From: Branchinecta lynchi
Taxonomy: Eukaryota > Arthropoda > Branchiopoda > Anostraca > Branchinectidae
Assembly: GCA_023053575.1 (NCBI GenBank)
Contig: JAKZAP010000022.1
Coordinates: 14,922,518-14,986,517, forward strand
Length of the DNA stretch: 64,000 bases
Direction of reading: 5' to 3'
A model generated the notes under the pieces. That model worked only from the letters and a program-made list of their open reading frames with translations. It ran no database searches and had not been told where the DNA came from. Below, piece by piece: positions 1 through 10,195 of the stretch. The stretch's first letter is position 1. Every line of letters begins with the position of its first letter. Position numbers and translations under genes: made by a program.

Positions 1-371
1 CAGACAACGTTAGTGTTACAGAAAATTTGTGTCATCAGCCTTTAACTGTTACTGGTTTGTCGAATAATCCTAAACAAGTTTCACTACTTGTAATTTATTT
101 TTCTCTCAGCTTTTATTTGTCACTCAAGAGAACCCATAGTACACAAGAAAATTTCGATACAAAATTTAGACGAATTAGTGCAATCTTAGTGCGAAAAAAA
201 TACTGATAGTTCAACAATGATATTGCAGTTGTAACCAGTAGACAGTAAGAAACAATTACTTATCGGATTGAATCTAAGACCGCAACCTTCACTGCAAGCC
301 ATTTCCATATTTAGTTTCCTCATTTATTTTGATAACATACACTGTCAAAAGTTTCTCCGAATAAGAATGCA
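1..371. other. Unassigned AT-rich sequence
   Basis: No gene, RNA or clear repeat boundary is visible. The sequence is AT-rich and ends where the retrotransposon tail at 372 begins. Confidence 0.4.
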
Positions 372-655
372 GTGAGTAAGTAAGTAAGTAATTTATTTAT
401 GACCCGCCATTTTGAAAAGGCGGAGTAAATGAAGAAAAAAAACAAAAAAAAACAACACATAAACACGCAGAAAAAGATGGGGAAAAGACACTTAATTTTC
501 AATCTTCGGTCAGGAAGCAGTGGACGACGTCGTGCGTTGGTTGGGCCCTGTTGTCCATGATTTTGGAAAGCGATGAGGAAACATCCAAAAGGGTCACACT
601 TACATCTTGAATTTTGAATTTCTCCGTCAATGTATGGTTATGACATAATTTCGAC
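372..655 (-). mobile_element. Non-LTR retrotransposon 3' end, copy 1
   Basis: Read on the minus strand, an open frame ends at 499-501 with residues HDVVHCFLTED. It is followed by an untranslated stretch, a short stem (CCGCC...GGCGG around TTTTCAAAAT), an AATAAA-type signal and a (TTAC)n tail at 372-395. A second copy at 27071-27362 is almost identical along its whole length, so this is a young family. Shorter tails of the same or related families with the CCGC stem occur at 24240-24305, 29374-29430, 32929-32990, 38570-38700 and 39929-39995. Only the 3' part is present, as is usual for 5'-truncated LINE insertions. I do not recognise the protein tail; calling it the end of ORF2 is inference. 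Confidence 0.7.
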
Positions 656-693
656 AAGTGGAGCAGGTGCTTCGCATATTTAAAACTAGACCT

Positions 694-770
694 ACGTTGC
701 CGGGGCAACGTGAAGTGTTGCCGCAACCTTTGTCCGGCTTCGCCGACTAAAGTGTTGCGAGAGCAACACT
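694..770. repeat. Cluster of four short hairpins
   Basis: Four self-complementary segments follow one another: 694-711 (ACGTTGCC/GGCAACGT), 717-727 (GTTG/CAAC), 732-747 (CGGC-TTC-GCCG with a bulged base) and 751-770 (AGTGTTGC-GAGA-GCAACACT). The first three recur inverted at 16939-17010 with small changes; the fourth is deleted there. The last stem has a GNRA-type tetraloop if transcribed. Function is unknown. Confidence 0.7.
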
Positions 771-904
771 TTGGTTTTGTTTCTTCGCTGTCGGTTAAAT
801 GCTGAAATTGTCAACTTATCGAAGCTTTTAAAATGGTATGTTCCAAAAAGAATAATCACATGATCAAAAGCTGTTCTTTAGCGTTGTAAAACCAACAACA
901 AAAC

Positions 905-3230
905 AATATCGGAAGAAGGGACTAAATTGACTTGGCGGTCAGTTGGACTTTATCCTTTTCAATCGTAGGTATCGTGACGGATGAAAACTTGGAACAATAT
1001 CTTATATAATCTAGTTGGTTTTATAAAGCTATCCGTAACGTTTCAGGATTAAAATACCATAGATGACACTATTAATTATTACAAAACTACCTTATTGTTT
1101 TAGATTACCGTATCGTTTGTACCCGTTGTGTAAACAGTTAATCCTCGGTTATAGTGATAGACCATCAATACAAACTTTCTTACCGTCATATTTACAGATA
1201 TCGAATACAATGTGCACCAATTTTCAAAAATTTCTAGCCCCTCGTGAACCGATTCTTACTTACAAGTCCCTCTCCCGTGATTGACATCAAATTCATCGGA
1301 ACAAATAATGGATACACCAGCTATTAAAAGTTGCAAACCCCTCATCGCTGAAGATGATTATAGCATAAAAGCCGTTTTGGCTTTTTGGGAACAAAATTGA
1401 TCTTACCATCTAATACACCTGATACAAATAACAGGTATACCAACTAGCAAAAGCTGCAAACTCCTCATTGCCGAAGATGATTATGAGCTAACAGTCGACT
1501 GTTGTATACAGTCGACTGTTGCTTACAAGTCCCTTACATGTCTCACAACTGGTATCGCCTATTTTTGGTTTCAGTGTGTACCTTACTCCTGAAGTTGTCA
1601 ACCCCTTGAAACTTTCAAACTGGTTTATCTCATGAAGGATTTTTGTTCAAAAAAATGGATGACATATACTTTAATCAGCTCATCAAGGGCATCGATTGCC
1701 CTAACCACAACAAAAGAATATCGGAAAAAGGGACTAAATTGACTTTGCAGTCAGTTGAACTTTATCCTTTTCAATCGTAGACATCGTGACGGATGAAAAC
1801 TTGGAACAATATCCTGTATAATCTAGTTGGTATTATAAAGCTATCCGTAACTTTTCAGGATTAAAATACCATAGATGACACTATTAATTATTACGAAACT
1901 ACCTTGTTTTACATTATCGTTTGTACCCGTTGCGAAAACAGTAAATCCTAGGATACAGCGAGAGACCATCGATACAAACTTTCTTACCGTCAGTTTTATA
2001 TAAATCGAATACAATGTGCAACAATTTGTACAAATTTCTAGCCCCTCGTGCACCGATTCTACTGACAAGTCCCTTTCCCGTGATAGACATCAAGTTCACC
2101 GGATAAAAATAATGGGTACACCGGCTAGCAAAAGTTGCAAACCCCTCATCGCTGAAGATTTTTGTAGCATAACAGCCTATTATTACTGACAAGTCCCTTG
2201 CATGTCTTACAATTGGGAACCTAATTGTTCTTACCATCAAATGACAGGTACGCCAACTAGCGAAAGCTGCAAACCCCTCATTGCCGAAGATGATTATGAG
2301 CTAACACTGGACTGCCGCGTACAAGTCCCCTACATGTCTCACAACTGGTATCACCTATTTTTGGTTTCAGTGTGTACCTTACTACTGAAGTTGTCAACCC
2401 TTTGAAACTTTCAAACTGGTGTATCTCATGAAGGAATTTGTGTATAAAAAAATGGATGACATATACTTTGATCAGCTCATCAGCGGCTATCGATTGCCGT
2501 CGAAAAAAAAAATTCTACCTGTCTTAGTTCAAAAGTTGACTTTTTTTGCCGTAGGCCAACTTTCTAACGTCACCACTTAGAAAGGAGCAAAGGGTAAGCT
2601 CTAGTTTCTTTAGCAATGAGAGAACTTCTAAAGTTTAAGAGGTACATCTGATACCATTTCTCTACCGCAAACCCAAGTGCAAAAAAACGAATGATAAACT
2701 CAGCTGAAATCGCGTACAGAAATGGAACCAAATTGTTCTTACCATCGAATACACCGGAAACAAATAACAGGTACACCAACTAGCAAAAGCTGCAAGGCCC
2801 TCATTACCGAAGATGATTATGAGCTAACAGTCGACTGTTGTTTAAAAGTCCCCTACATGGCTCATAACTGCTATCGCCTATTTTTGGTTTCAATGTACCT
2901 TACTACTGAAGTTGTCAACCCCTTTGAAATTTTCAAACAGGTGTATCTCATGAAGGAATTTTTGTACCAAAAAATGGATGACATATACTTTGATCAGCTC
3001 ATCAGTGGCTATCGATTGCCGTCGAAAAAAAAATTCTACCTGTCTTAGTTCAAAAGTTGACTTTTTTGCCGTAGGCCAACTTTCTAACGTCACGACTTAG
3101 AAAGGAGCAAAGGATAAGCTCTAGTTTCTTTAGCAATGAGAGAACTTTTAAAGTTTAAGGGGCACATCTGATACCGTTACTCTACCGCAAACCCAAGTGC
3201 AAAAAAAAAAAATTATAAACTCAGCTGGAA
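905..3230. repeat. Degenerate head-to-tail array with sub-repeats
   Basis: Landmarks recur: 'GGATGACATATACTTT' near 1657, 2454 and 2976 (spacing about 797 and 522 bp) and 'GGGACTAAATTGACTT' near 918 and 1728. A ~110-130-bp sub-unit carrying 'AGCAAAAGCTGCAAACCCCT' or a close variant occurs near 1330, 1440, 2120, 2255 and 2780, and inverted near 13.7 and 14.1 kb. In several sub-units the plus frame reads TSKSCKPLI..EDDYELT. It is short and broken elsewhere, so I do not call a gene. Confidence 0.6.
2572..2642 (-). pseudogene. LINE reverse-transcriptase relic (duplicated at 3100-3167)
   Basis: Minus-strand translation gives LIAKETRAYPLLLSK, matching the LINE fragment at 13047-13342 (LIAKEIRAYPLLLSK). 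The rest of that LINE, including its zinc-binding end, is missing here. The join lies between the TTTCTAAG and TTAGAAAG motifs, where the right-arm copy still carries the LINE 3' end. The same relic sits at 3100-3167 as part of the tandem duplication. Confidence 0.6.
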
Positions 3231-3778
3231 TCGTCGCACACATGGACAGAAACAATAGATGGCAGCACTTTCGGACCCGTGGGAAAAAGCCACTTTTTTG
3301 TCTCTGTAGATTTTTCTATTTATCACTCAAAGAAGATATGTTGGCTGTGGGGCCGGGTAACTGCCGCATATATTTAACACTTATAGATTTTAGTCCATCT
3401 TCAATTTGAAACTGGTGCCTGCCTGCTAGCGTGCTAGAACGGAGCTTTCCACTCGAAAGCAGAAACATGGTTTGATGAAACGAAAGGTTCGCTACACAAC
3501 TTGAGATGGTCCTCTCCGACATAGGCTATACAACTCCACTTCACTTCGCAAACCGTAGGCTCTGGCTCGATGACAAGCAAAAACCATCCTTATTGGCCCC
3601 AGGCAAGAGTTCTAAGGAGCTTTCCAAAATGTAATGTCATATTCATCAATCCGGCCTAAGGTCCACACTTTCCGTAAAAACCGCACAGGTTAGACCCTTC
3701 CCAGTTACCAGGAATAAAATGAAATCGGAGTCATAGGAAAAAAAAAAAAAAAAAAAAAAAAACGAGGACAAAACCAAA

Positions 3779-3912
3779 GTGTTGCTCTCGCAACACAATA
3801 ACATGATCAACAAAAATATGTATTTGCAAATACATATTTGCTACTGGGATTAATCTTATCTCTTGAGATAAAATTAATCCGAATTAGGGATAACCTTATC
3901 TCAATAAAGATT
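3779..3912. repeat. Terminal hairpin plus AT palindromes
   Basis: GTGTTGC-TCTC-GCAACAC at 3779-3796 ends the composite element. Just outside it lie a perfect 26-bp AT palindrome at 3814-3839, centred on TTGCAA, and a 16-bp stem hairpin at 3847-3880 (GGATTAAT/ATTAATCC). The second hairpin and following text resemble the interior of the inverted-repeat element at 38787-38953, so that family probably inserted here. Confidence 0.65.
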
Positions 3913-4249
3913 TTTCGTTATTGTCAATATAGAATCTTGGAAATTTCACTGTTGGGGTTAATCAACTAATCAGTTTTTGCACCATTTTTCGTCCAACAGT
4001 CAAAGTGTTTTAACTTTTTGGCGATCTAATTGCTAGAAGCGAGATTGGAAGTTCATAGAGCCCTTGGTAAAAAAAAAAAAAAAATAACTGCCTCATACTA
4101 CCAAAAGCACTCCATATTTAGGGGCGGGGGAGGGGTTTCAAAATAAGGGATTAAGGGATCAAATTAAGCCTTTTCAAAAAAAATTGTATGTGGCCTATGT
4201 TTAGTTATTACGATTTTTTCAAGCTAATGAAAGTAAATTATACTCTTAC
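3913..4249 (-). other. Start of the intron downstream of the NR2F finger exon
   Basis: The minus-strand sequence below 4250 begins GTAAGAG, a good 5' splice site. No ligand-binding-domain exon is seen from here to position 1; conserved LBD blocks are absent in the minus frames. The next exons should lie outside the window. Confidence 0.6.
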
Positions 4250-4399
4250 CTTCTCTCCTCATTCCCATCTTTAGACATTTTTTTAGTCTGCAAAACTGAC
4301 ATTGATTTCTATGGTGCTGATCCACCGGACAATTCCGGTTTCCCCGACACGTGTAACTCAGGTTCCGTCGGACGCTTCTTTTGAAGAAACTCTTGCAGC
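4250..4399 (-). CDS. NR2F: COUP-TF nuclear receptor, exon encoding second zinc finger
   Basis: This 150-bp internal exon supplies the last cysteine of finger 1, all of finger 2 and the C-terminal extension of the DNA-binding domain. It begins after TTCTATTCTAG (acceptor) and ends before GTAAGAG (donor); both introns are phase 1. The translation starts [13 protein letters not shown], continues with [14 protein letters not shown], and ends [14 protein letters not shown] plus one base of the next codon, expected to be Ala in NR2F. The P-box is EGCKS, so binding to AGGTCA direct repeats as in other COUP-TFs is expected. Finger-2 cysteines are present (spacing C-x5-C-x9-C-x2-C). QFC replaces the QYC usual in family members. 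Family knowledge: nuclear, mostly repressive transcription factor in neural and mesodermal development. The gene symbol is at family level only; NR2F paralogue assignment needs the missing LBD. Confidence 0.93.
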
Positions 4400-5785
4400 C
4401 TAGAATAGAAGTTAGTTTACTCAAAACCTTTCTTTCTTTTAAATAAACTGCATGTGTCTTTTTAGAAGCTATCAGTGTATTTTTCAATAGAAACAGGAAA
4501 TAGTTATGTGATTGACGTATCCGTTGAGCGCAAATCCCAATGAGTGTAATGACTGGTTGAAGCAACACCAAGAACAATGAAAGCGACTGTGTCACACGCA
4601 GTACATTTGCATCGTTTATACTTTCATTAGTGCGTTTTTGTTCGACTTTTGCTTTTCCCCTTTCGCTTTTTCCCATTATTATTTTTCAACATTTTCACGT
4701 ATTTGCTAAGGACTTATTTGCTTTCCTGAAGAAGAAAACACTATCGGCAAATTCCTTTTTACTTATGCTTTACTTACATTGTAAATTGTTCATCTTTCCA
4801 AACCTTGAAAGATGAACCCAGGACTATCAATACACAGGCTACTGCATGTCACTTTCATTCCAATCCATCTTTTACTTGACTTTTGAGTAAATTGGTAAAG
4901 ATGGTGAGCCAAAAGCCAAGAGTAGAGTCTGACTTGGTCAGCTACCGAGTTTGCCTTTTTGCAAAAATGTCTGCCTTTCTGCAAAAAGTTTGTCTTTTTG
5001 CAAAAAGTCAAGGAAAAAAGGGGGTAGTTGGCGTTTACATTTTGACAAAAGTAGAAATTGTCAGACAGCGCTTAGGTCCAGTTTACGAAATTGCAAAACA
5101 GCCGTTGAAACGGCAAGTCAAAAAGCGTTCGAAGCGTCCTCATATTAAGCAGCGGAAAGGGATATTGCGGGGGGAACCTGACAGGTTGACTTGCCTAGGG
5201 GCTTAGGTTAAATCTGGCTGTATTTCTGTGGAAAACAGTCAGTATTCAGGATTCATCATAAGTTTCTAAGCTATTTCTAGTGGACATGTTCAACAGAAAT
5301 ACGTTAGTGAGTATTTCGTCAGCAATCATAGAGTTAAAAGATTTTTGTTTTTGTGGTATTTTCGTGTTTGCCCAAATTTTATCTTCACGACTTTCTGACG
5401 CAGATTTGCACTCTGATTCTTGGAACTTCTGACTCCTGCCGTCCTAGCCACACCTTCTTCTAAATACCGTATAAATCTTGTAATACCGATCTTATCTCGG
5501 AATTAATATGTCAGTTCACCGCATGAAGTGTGTTTGCCCTTTTCAGAGTGCTATTTGTTTGTTTCATTACTGCGTTAAGAATGTTGTTGTTAAGAAGAAA
5601 AGTGTCAAAAAGTGTACCGTTTAAGCTAGTAAATTTCTGTTTTACGTCAGACTTAGACGTGTACATATCATTTGGAATAGAGGCATGGAAATCTCCGTTG
5701 GAAATGAGCCTAAGAACCATACTTTCCTTGACAAATGAATGAATACTGTCACCCGTTACGGGCAGTGCTCACTTAGGGTGTAGTT

Positions 5786-5975
5786 AGTTTACAGTGTATG
5801 ATTTTGCAAGCAAACTGAAACTGAAACTAAACTGAAACTAAAACATATCTTCCGGGTCATGTTACGTGGCCGAGCTAACGAGCTCGTATCCCTGCCGGTC
5901 TCCACTCCCCAGTGATCAAAATATATTGTCACGAAGTATTTTGGAAATAAAAGAACCTGAACCTGAAATGTCAAC
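5786..5975 (+). mobile_element. Short retrotransposon tails
   Basis: 5805-5850 holds a (CTGAAA)n-like run; the same motif ends the LINE tail at 56490-56580 on the other strand. 5945-5975 reads AAATAAAAG then two copies of AACCTG, another LINE-like end. Both lie in the NR2F intron. Confidence 0.45.
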
Positions 5976-6198
5976 TTGGTATACTATTATGCCTTACGCA
6001 TGTGATTGTGAAGTTTTACCACTTGATTTTCCTATATCCACAAATTCCTGTGCGAATATGGCCTAAGAGCCGAAAAAGAAGCTTCAAACTTTGATTGGGC
6101 ATAAATATTCCTTCGGCCCAAGCTGACTGCGAATCATATTTGACAGCGCAAAACGGATACGTCAGCTGAATTTTAATAGAGCTTAATAAAATTCAGCT

Positions 6199-6992
6199 GT
6201 TTCTGGGATAACAAAACGTAAGTGGGGGATACCTTTAACTTTTTAAAAGCTGTCCCGTCTGTTAGCACGATAACTCTCGAAAGCATTGAGATATTCTGAT
6301 CAAACTTGGCACGAGGACTCTATGGGTCAAAGTACAGGTCAGGTTCGAAAATGGGTTTTGTAGCCCTACATTTAAATTAAGGGAACAAAAGTATTTTTTA
6401 AAAGCTAATGAAATTGTCAAGTTAGGGGTAAGGAGACATGCTGAATCCGAATATTAAAATTATTTTTTGCCGGACAAGCAGTTCACTCTGAATCCGGCAA
6501 AAACGGAAAATTTGTGAAAAGTAAAAGTTTAATCTGAAGAGAAGTTGGATTAAGAGGTAAGGAGACGTGCTGAGTGCGAATATGGAAACTATTTTCGCGC
6601 CGGACATCTAGTCCGGCCGGAATACGGCTGAAACTGAAATAGTTGGATTAGAAGTTAGATGCAGGGGTATCCGTTTTTGAGCTTGAATTTTTGTCAGACA
6701 AGTAGCGTGTGCGGAATCCGGCCGAAACCGGAAATTTGGCAGAAGTACCCTAAAGAAGGAAGTTTTGATCAATTTTCGTCGAAGTAGATACGACGTAGGT
6801 TATAGGGTTAACACACATCGTGAATCGATGTGAACTTGGTCCTCTAAGATGATTACATTGGCCTTAATCTGTTTCTATATTTTAATAGTAAAAATGTTTC
6901 AGAAGTCTGTCGAAGACCGAGTATCTACAAGACCGCATTGTCTGGATCAAATTTTAATTTTCTGGGATCCCTTCGAAACCTTTGATATTGTT
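6199..6992 (+). repeat. Family A element, copy in NR2F intron
   Basis: The copy starts TTTCTGGGAT.ACAAAACGTAAGT and ends GGGATCC.TTCGAAACCTTTG. It includes the family landmarks 'CACGATAACTCTCGAAAG' and three or four internal units with the GAATCCGGC..AAAC.GGAAA motif. It is diverged relative to the 42913-44077 copy. Confidence 0.75.
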
Positions 6993-7004
6993 TCCGTTGT
7001 TTTT

Positions 7005-7115
7005 CCACAAGTTAATTTTCCAGCTTAGCCTGAAGACAACCCTTGCGAAGAAGGGCCAAAATATAGCTCTCTTAAAGTTCAGCTGAGGTATCCGTTTTGC
7101 ACTGTCAAATATGTT
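7005..7115 (+). repeat. Family G dispersed repeat
   Basis: Shared text 'CCACAAGTTAATTTTCCAGC', then 'CCCTTGCGAAGAAGGGCC', then 'CAGCTGAGGTATCCGTTTTG' and CACTGTCAAATATG. Related copies lie at 9190-9350, 11565-11760, 21722-21838 and 21948-22060. The CCCTTGC..GAAGGG motif forms a short stem. Class is unknown; it could be a SINE or MITE. Confidence 0.55.
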
Positions 7116-7706
7116 TGGACGTGATTAGGGGTGTGCTCTTTTGAACACAACTCACTTCTAGACCACCTTAGCTTTGCTTTCACCTCTGGAACAGAAACTG
7201 TAATATCAGCCAAGAGCCATGTGTCTCAGCTTTCTTTTAGCAGTAAGAGTGAAGTGAAACTTCTTCTCTGTGATTTGCTATCCCTTTTTGAATTTTCATT
7301 TTCTTCTGTTGGGATACTTTGGACGGTGATGAAAGTAATGCAAAACTGTTGCGATACTTTTGATCCCATAACCTGGCCATTGAAGGGTGCACATGCAATT
7401 ATAGCCTAATAATAACGATATATTTCTAACTGGTGTCAAAATGTCTTTTTCTCTTCGACATGAATTAATACAAAAGATCACCTTTATTAGCGTGCAGCAC
7501 AAAAGAAACAATGAAACGTAAAACAGACTGTATTGGTCCAGCCGGTAAACAGCAATTAAGCTAGTGTCCGGCAAACCAAAATCATTTCACCGGATGGGCC
7601 GTAGCTACGGAGAGGGAAGGGGAATAGTTAACGACAAATCTAGTCTGAAATGTGCGAAAAATTTCCACAGGGGTATACAAAAATAAAACATGTTTTTGAT
7701 ACTCAC

Positions 7707-8103
7707 CCTCACATGTGAATTGTCCATAATGTTTCCCACTCGACTTATCTCCACAGACGACGCACTCAACGTTCGACGAGTCTTTGTCACTTTGCCCTCC
7801 CGTCGGCGACGGCTGAGAGGATGGGGTCACTGGACCCGACCTGGACTCTGGGACGTTCCCGTTCATTTCGGATTTGAATCCGGATTGTCCAAGAACCGGC
7901 GGACTGGTCATCACGTCCTGCCACTGACTTTGAACAGTTAAAGGCGGCATGACCGTTGGGTGAACCAGCGTCATTGACGATACTGGCAGACCCAACGACC
8001 CCGCCGAAAACGGGGTGTGATAGGGCACGAAGTCACCCAGGGTTGTAATTTTGACCGTCAGTGAATTACTCGTTACCCTTTCAATTCCGTCAATTTGGTT
8101 CAC
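7707..8103 (-). CDS. NR2F: COUP-TF nuclear receptor, exon with N-terminus and first zinc finger
   Basis: Open frame ending at the donor GTGAGTATC (7706 downward). From residue 114 of the open stretch it reads [20 protein letters not shown] plus one base of Gly: finger 1 with Cys 114, 117 and 131, the fourth Cys being the first residue of the 4250-4399 exon. Upstream is a Ser/Pro/Gly-rich region (for example [16 protein letters not shown]), like the disordered A/B domain of COUP-TFs. The frame is closed upstream by TAA at 8104-8106. The codon at 8101-8103 is GTG, not ATG; the first in-frame ATG codons are at 7974-7972 and 7950-7948, the latter with G at -3. Either these start translation, giving a normal-length A/B region, or an upstream exon splices in. 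The exon is CpG-richer than its surroundings. Confidence 0.9.
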
Positions 8104-8345
8104 TTATATGCAGTTCAAGATGCAGAGCCTGTTTATTCGGTCTTCTGCGTTCGGGATATCGACACAAGGTTAAGCCCTAAGACACAGGGGTAATCACAGG
8201 TCATCCATGAACACTCCAAAATGCTTGCGAGTCGTAACACTAGCGCGACTGCTGGCTTGAGAGTCGCAATGCCGTGACTCCCGGGTCGTGCCCTAGAGCT
8301 CTCTGTGGGAAGGGCCGCGACACCAACTCCTATTGGCCAAGGCAC
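8104..8345 (-). promoter_or_regulatory. Possible 5' UTR/promoter region of NR2F
   Basis: Immediately upstream of the first coding exon the DNA is GC- and CpG-richer than the flanking AT-rich sequence. It carries an inverted CCAAT box (ATTGG at 8332-8336, context TTGGCCAATAGG on the minus strand). No TATA box is clear. A minus-strand frame is open here but shows no known domain. Promoter status is inference from position and composition. Confidence 0.4.
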
Positions 8346-9189
8346 ATCGAGGATTCTCCAACAGAGAAGATGGCTGGAGGCAATGGCTAAAGATGCGATA
8401 TGGATAAAGATCTGAAAAAAATAAACGAATTAAAGATGTTATTTGATTTTTGATAATTTGAGAAACAAATTTCAAATCTCAAATAAGTAATGGCGGAGGT
8501 CTGAATATTCATGGAACGACTTGAAAAAAAGCAGAAACGAACTAAAGATGTCATTTGATTTTTGACAGTTCAAGCAACAAAAACCTCAGTTATTTTGAAG
8601 ACGTACTGGAGGAGGAAGTAATTTGAACAAAAAAATAATATATGAAGTTTAACTCGAGATCCAACCACAGAGTGGTAGATAAACAAAATTGCAGCACTGA
8701 GTATGTTTGATTGACTGATTTGCTCTTATTCAGTAACCTATCAAATTAAAAAATATTCCTTAGAATTCGCTTTCAAAACTGACAAAAAAATGAGCAAAGC
8801 GGAAAAGCCGAAAAAGATCTAACTAGTATTTAATCTTCACCATCCCTTCCTTGGGAATGGGACTAAATATTTCGGAATACTTCACCCCCCCCCCCCCCAT
8901 CCACCCCCCTCAAAATAAAAAAAAAGTACACCAGACTACTTTGCGACTAATGCATTTTGCATGACCGATTAGGTTATGTATGTCACTATTCAGTTCCAAA
9001 ATTTCTTATGGTATTTTTATCCATCTTTCCGACTCCGACGGCTGGCGATTCTACTTTTGTGACGATCTGGTCATTTCTAGACCACTAGGTATCTTGGTCG
9101 TTAACATAGCGTGATGAGGACTGATTTTAAAAGGTTTATAAAAGCCTCTTTTGTTCGATGATTTGTTTTGGTGAATTACTGGATTTTTA
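8346..9189. other. Unassigned upstream sequence
   Basis: AT-rich. It contains a repeated phrase (ATTAAAGATGTTATTTGATTTT near 8430 and a near copy at 8540) and a C14 run at about 8885. No coding evidence. Confidence 0.4.
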
Positions 9190-9350
9190 GAGGGGAGCAG
9201 CCTTCCAACCCTATTTCGGCCCTTCTTGGCAAGGGTCCTCTTCAGGCTCAAAACCGCTCAAATCGGGAAAAAAAAACTTGTCGCTGACTTACCCGTTTTG
9301 CACCGTCAAATATGATTTGCAATCAGCTTGGGCTGAAGGATCAAAGAATA
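9190..9350. repeat. Family G dispersed repeat, rearranged
   Basis: Contains 'CGGCCCTTCTTGGCAAGGGT' (inverted relative to the 7005 copy), then TGACTTACCCGTTTTGCACC and 'CAGCTTGGGCTGAAGG' in direct orientation. The two halves are in opposite orientation, also seen at 11565-11760. Confidence 0.5.
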
Positions 9351-9947
9351 TTTGTTGGAAAAAAAGAACAGTAGTCTGAGAAATAGAATGTTACGTTTTG
9401 GGAATATCAGGCGTCTCTTCACGCAGAGGAAAGCAGAGAGTACTTTTCCTTTGTCCAGCCTTTCCACTAGAAAGCAGACGCCGTAAAACGCTGGCAGCAT
9501 CGATTTCCCTCCATGCTCCGCCAATTTCAACCGGTTTTCTCGGACATTCTGGCGCGTGACACAAGGAAAAAAACAAGACCAGAAAGGGGCGGAATACTGT
9601 CCTCTCGGAAAAGTGACAGGAAAATTGAGAGACTTGTTTTGCGGAAGCTTTCTAATATGCTGAAAGCACCACCGAGAGGGAGAGACGAATGATGGCAGTT
9701 GGGTCCGTGAATTCAATTGTGTGTTTCCACTTTATGGTAGGGATGAAAAAGCGGTGAAGAATGGGTGATTGTGGAAATCAGCAAGGTTGAGAAAGGACAT
9801 GGTCATTCAAAGTTCAATGGAAAAGAAAAAGCAACGAAGTAGTCGCACACAAATCCTCTGTTTGTGGGTTCTTGCGCCGAGGCGGTAATGTTTCCAATTA
9901 TTCACTGACGATCAGTATGCACATGGAAGGAATTTCAGAATCCTGGC
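9351..9947. other. Unassigned, with a 136-codon minus frame
   Basis: A minus-strand frame is open at 9306-9716 but its lower end runs into repeat G and its residues show no recognisable domain. I do not call it a gene. The remainder is unremarkable. Confidence 0.35.
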
Positions 9948-9955
9948 GTCACGAG

Positions 9956-10195
9956 CAGGCCCGTATCCAGGAATTTATTTCGGGGGGGGGGGGGGGGGGG
10001 GTTGCCTTTCGGGGGGGGGGGGGGTGCCTTTCGGGGGGGGGGGGGTGCCTTTCGGGGGGGGGGGGGGGGGTGCCTGGTGGTCGGACAAAAAAGTACAAAA
10101 ACACATAGATCACACGGAAAAGCCTATAAAAATGATTACTTTTGTATGTCTCGGGGGGGGGGTCAACCCCCTAATCCCCCCCGGATACAGCCTTG
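9956..10195. mobile_element. hAT-like miniature element, family E copy 1
   Basis: A 240-bp insertion flanked by a perfect 8-bp duplication GTCACGAG (9948-9955 and 10196-10203). It starts CAGGCCCGTATCC and its reverse complement starts CAAGGCTGTATCC, an imperfect 13-bp inverted repeat. The interior has four G runs of 10-19 interleaved with TGCCTTTC, then a shared core (GGACAAAAAAGTACAAAAA). Eight-bp duplications and CAGG.. ends fit the hAT superfamily. No transposase is encoded. The G runs make strong quadruplex candidates. Confidence 0.85.

Larger units (their letters stand above)
685..3796 (+). mobile_element. Composite hairpin-ended element, left copy
   Basis: This ~3.1-kb block is repeated in inverted orientation at 12519-17010. 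Shared landmarks, in order, are CTAGACCTA plus hairpins (691-770), the 'GGGACTAAATTGACTT' segment (918 and 1728), a degenerate internal array with SKSCKPLI-type coding, a LINE relic, and a terminal hairpin at 3779-3796. Sequence 752-780 (GTGTTGCGAGAGCAACAC then TTTGGTTTTGT) recurs as its reverse complement at 3768-3796, so the block has terminal inverted repeats of about 28 bp that are themselves hairpins. No intact transposase or reverse transcriptase is seen. Class is unknown; a satellite-bearing non-autonomous element is the simplest reading. Confidence 0.6.
4400..7706 (-). other. Intron of the NR2F gene
   Basis: The intron is 3,307 bp with GT-AG ends. It splits the Gly codon between CE and CKS, a site commonly used in nuclear receptors. 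It contains a family A element (6199-6992), a family G repeat (7005-7115), LINE tails (5786-5975) and otherwise unassigned sequence at 4400-5785. I see no additional exon in it. Confidence 0.85.

Noticed and set aside
7582..7706. Extension of the NR2F exon frame beyond the finger
   Set aside because: After TCEG the frame leaves the conserved DBD sequence and a GTGAGT donor is present; the true continuation CKSFFKRS is at 4399 downward.
9306..9716. 136-codon minus frame upstream of NR2F
   Set aside because: No recognised domain, overlaps repeat G at its end, and no supporting splice sites linking it to the receptor exons.
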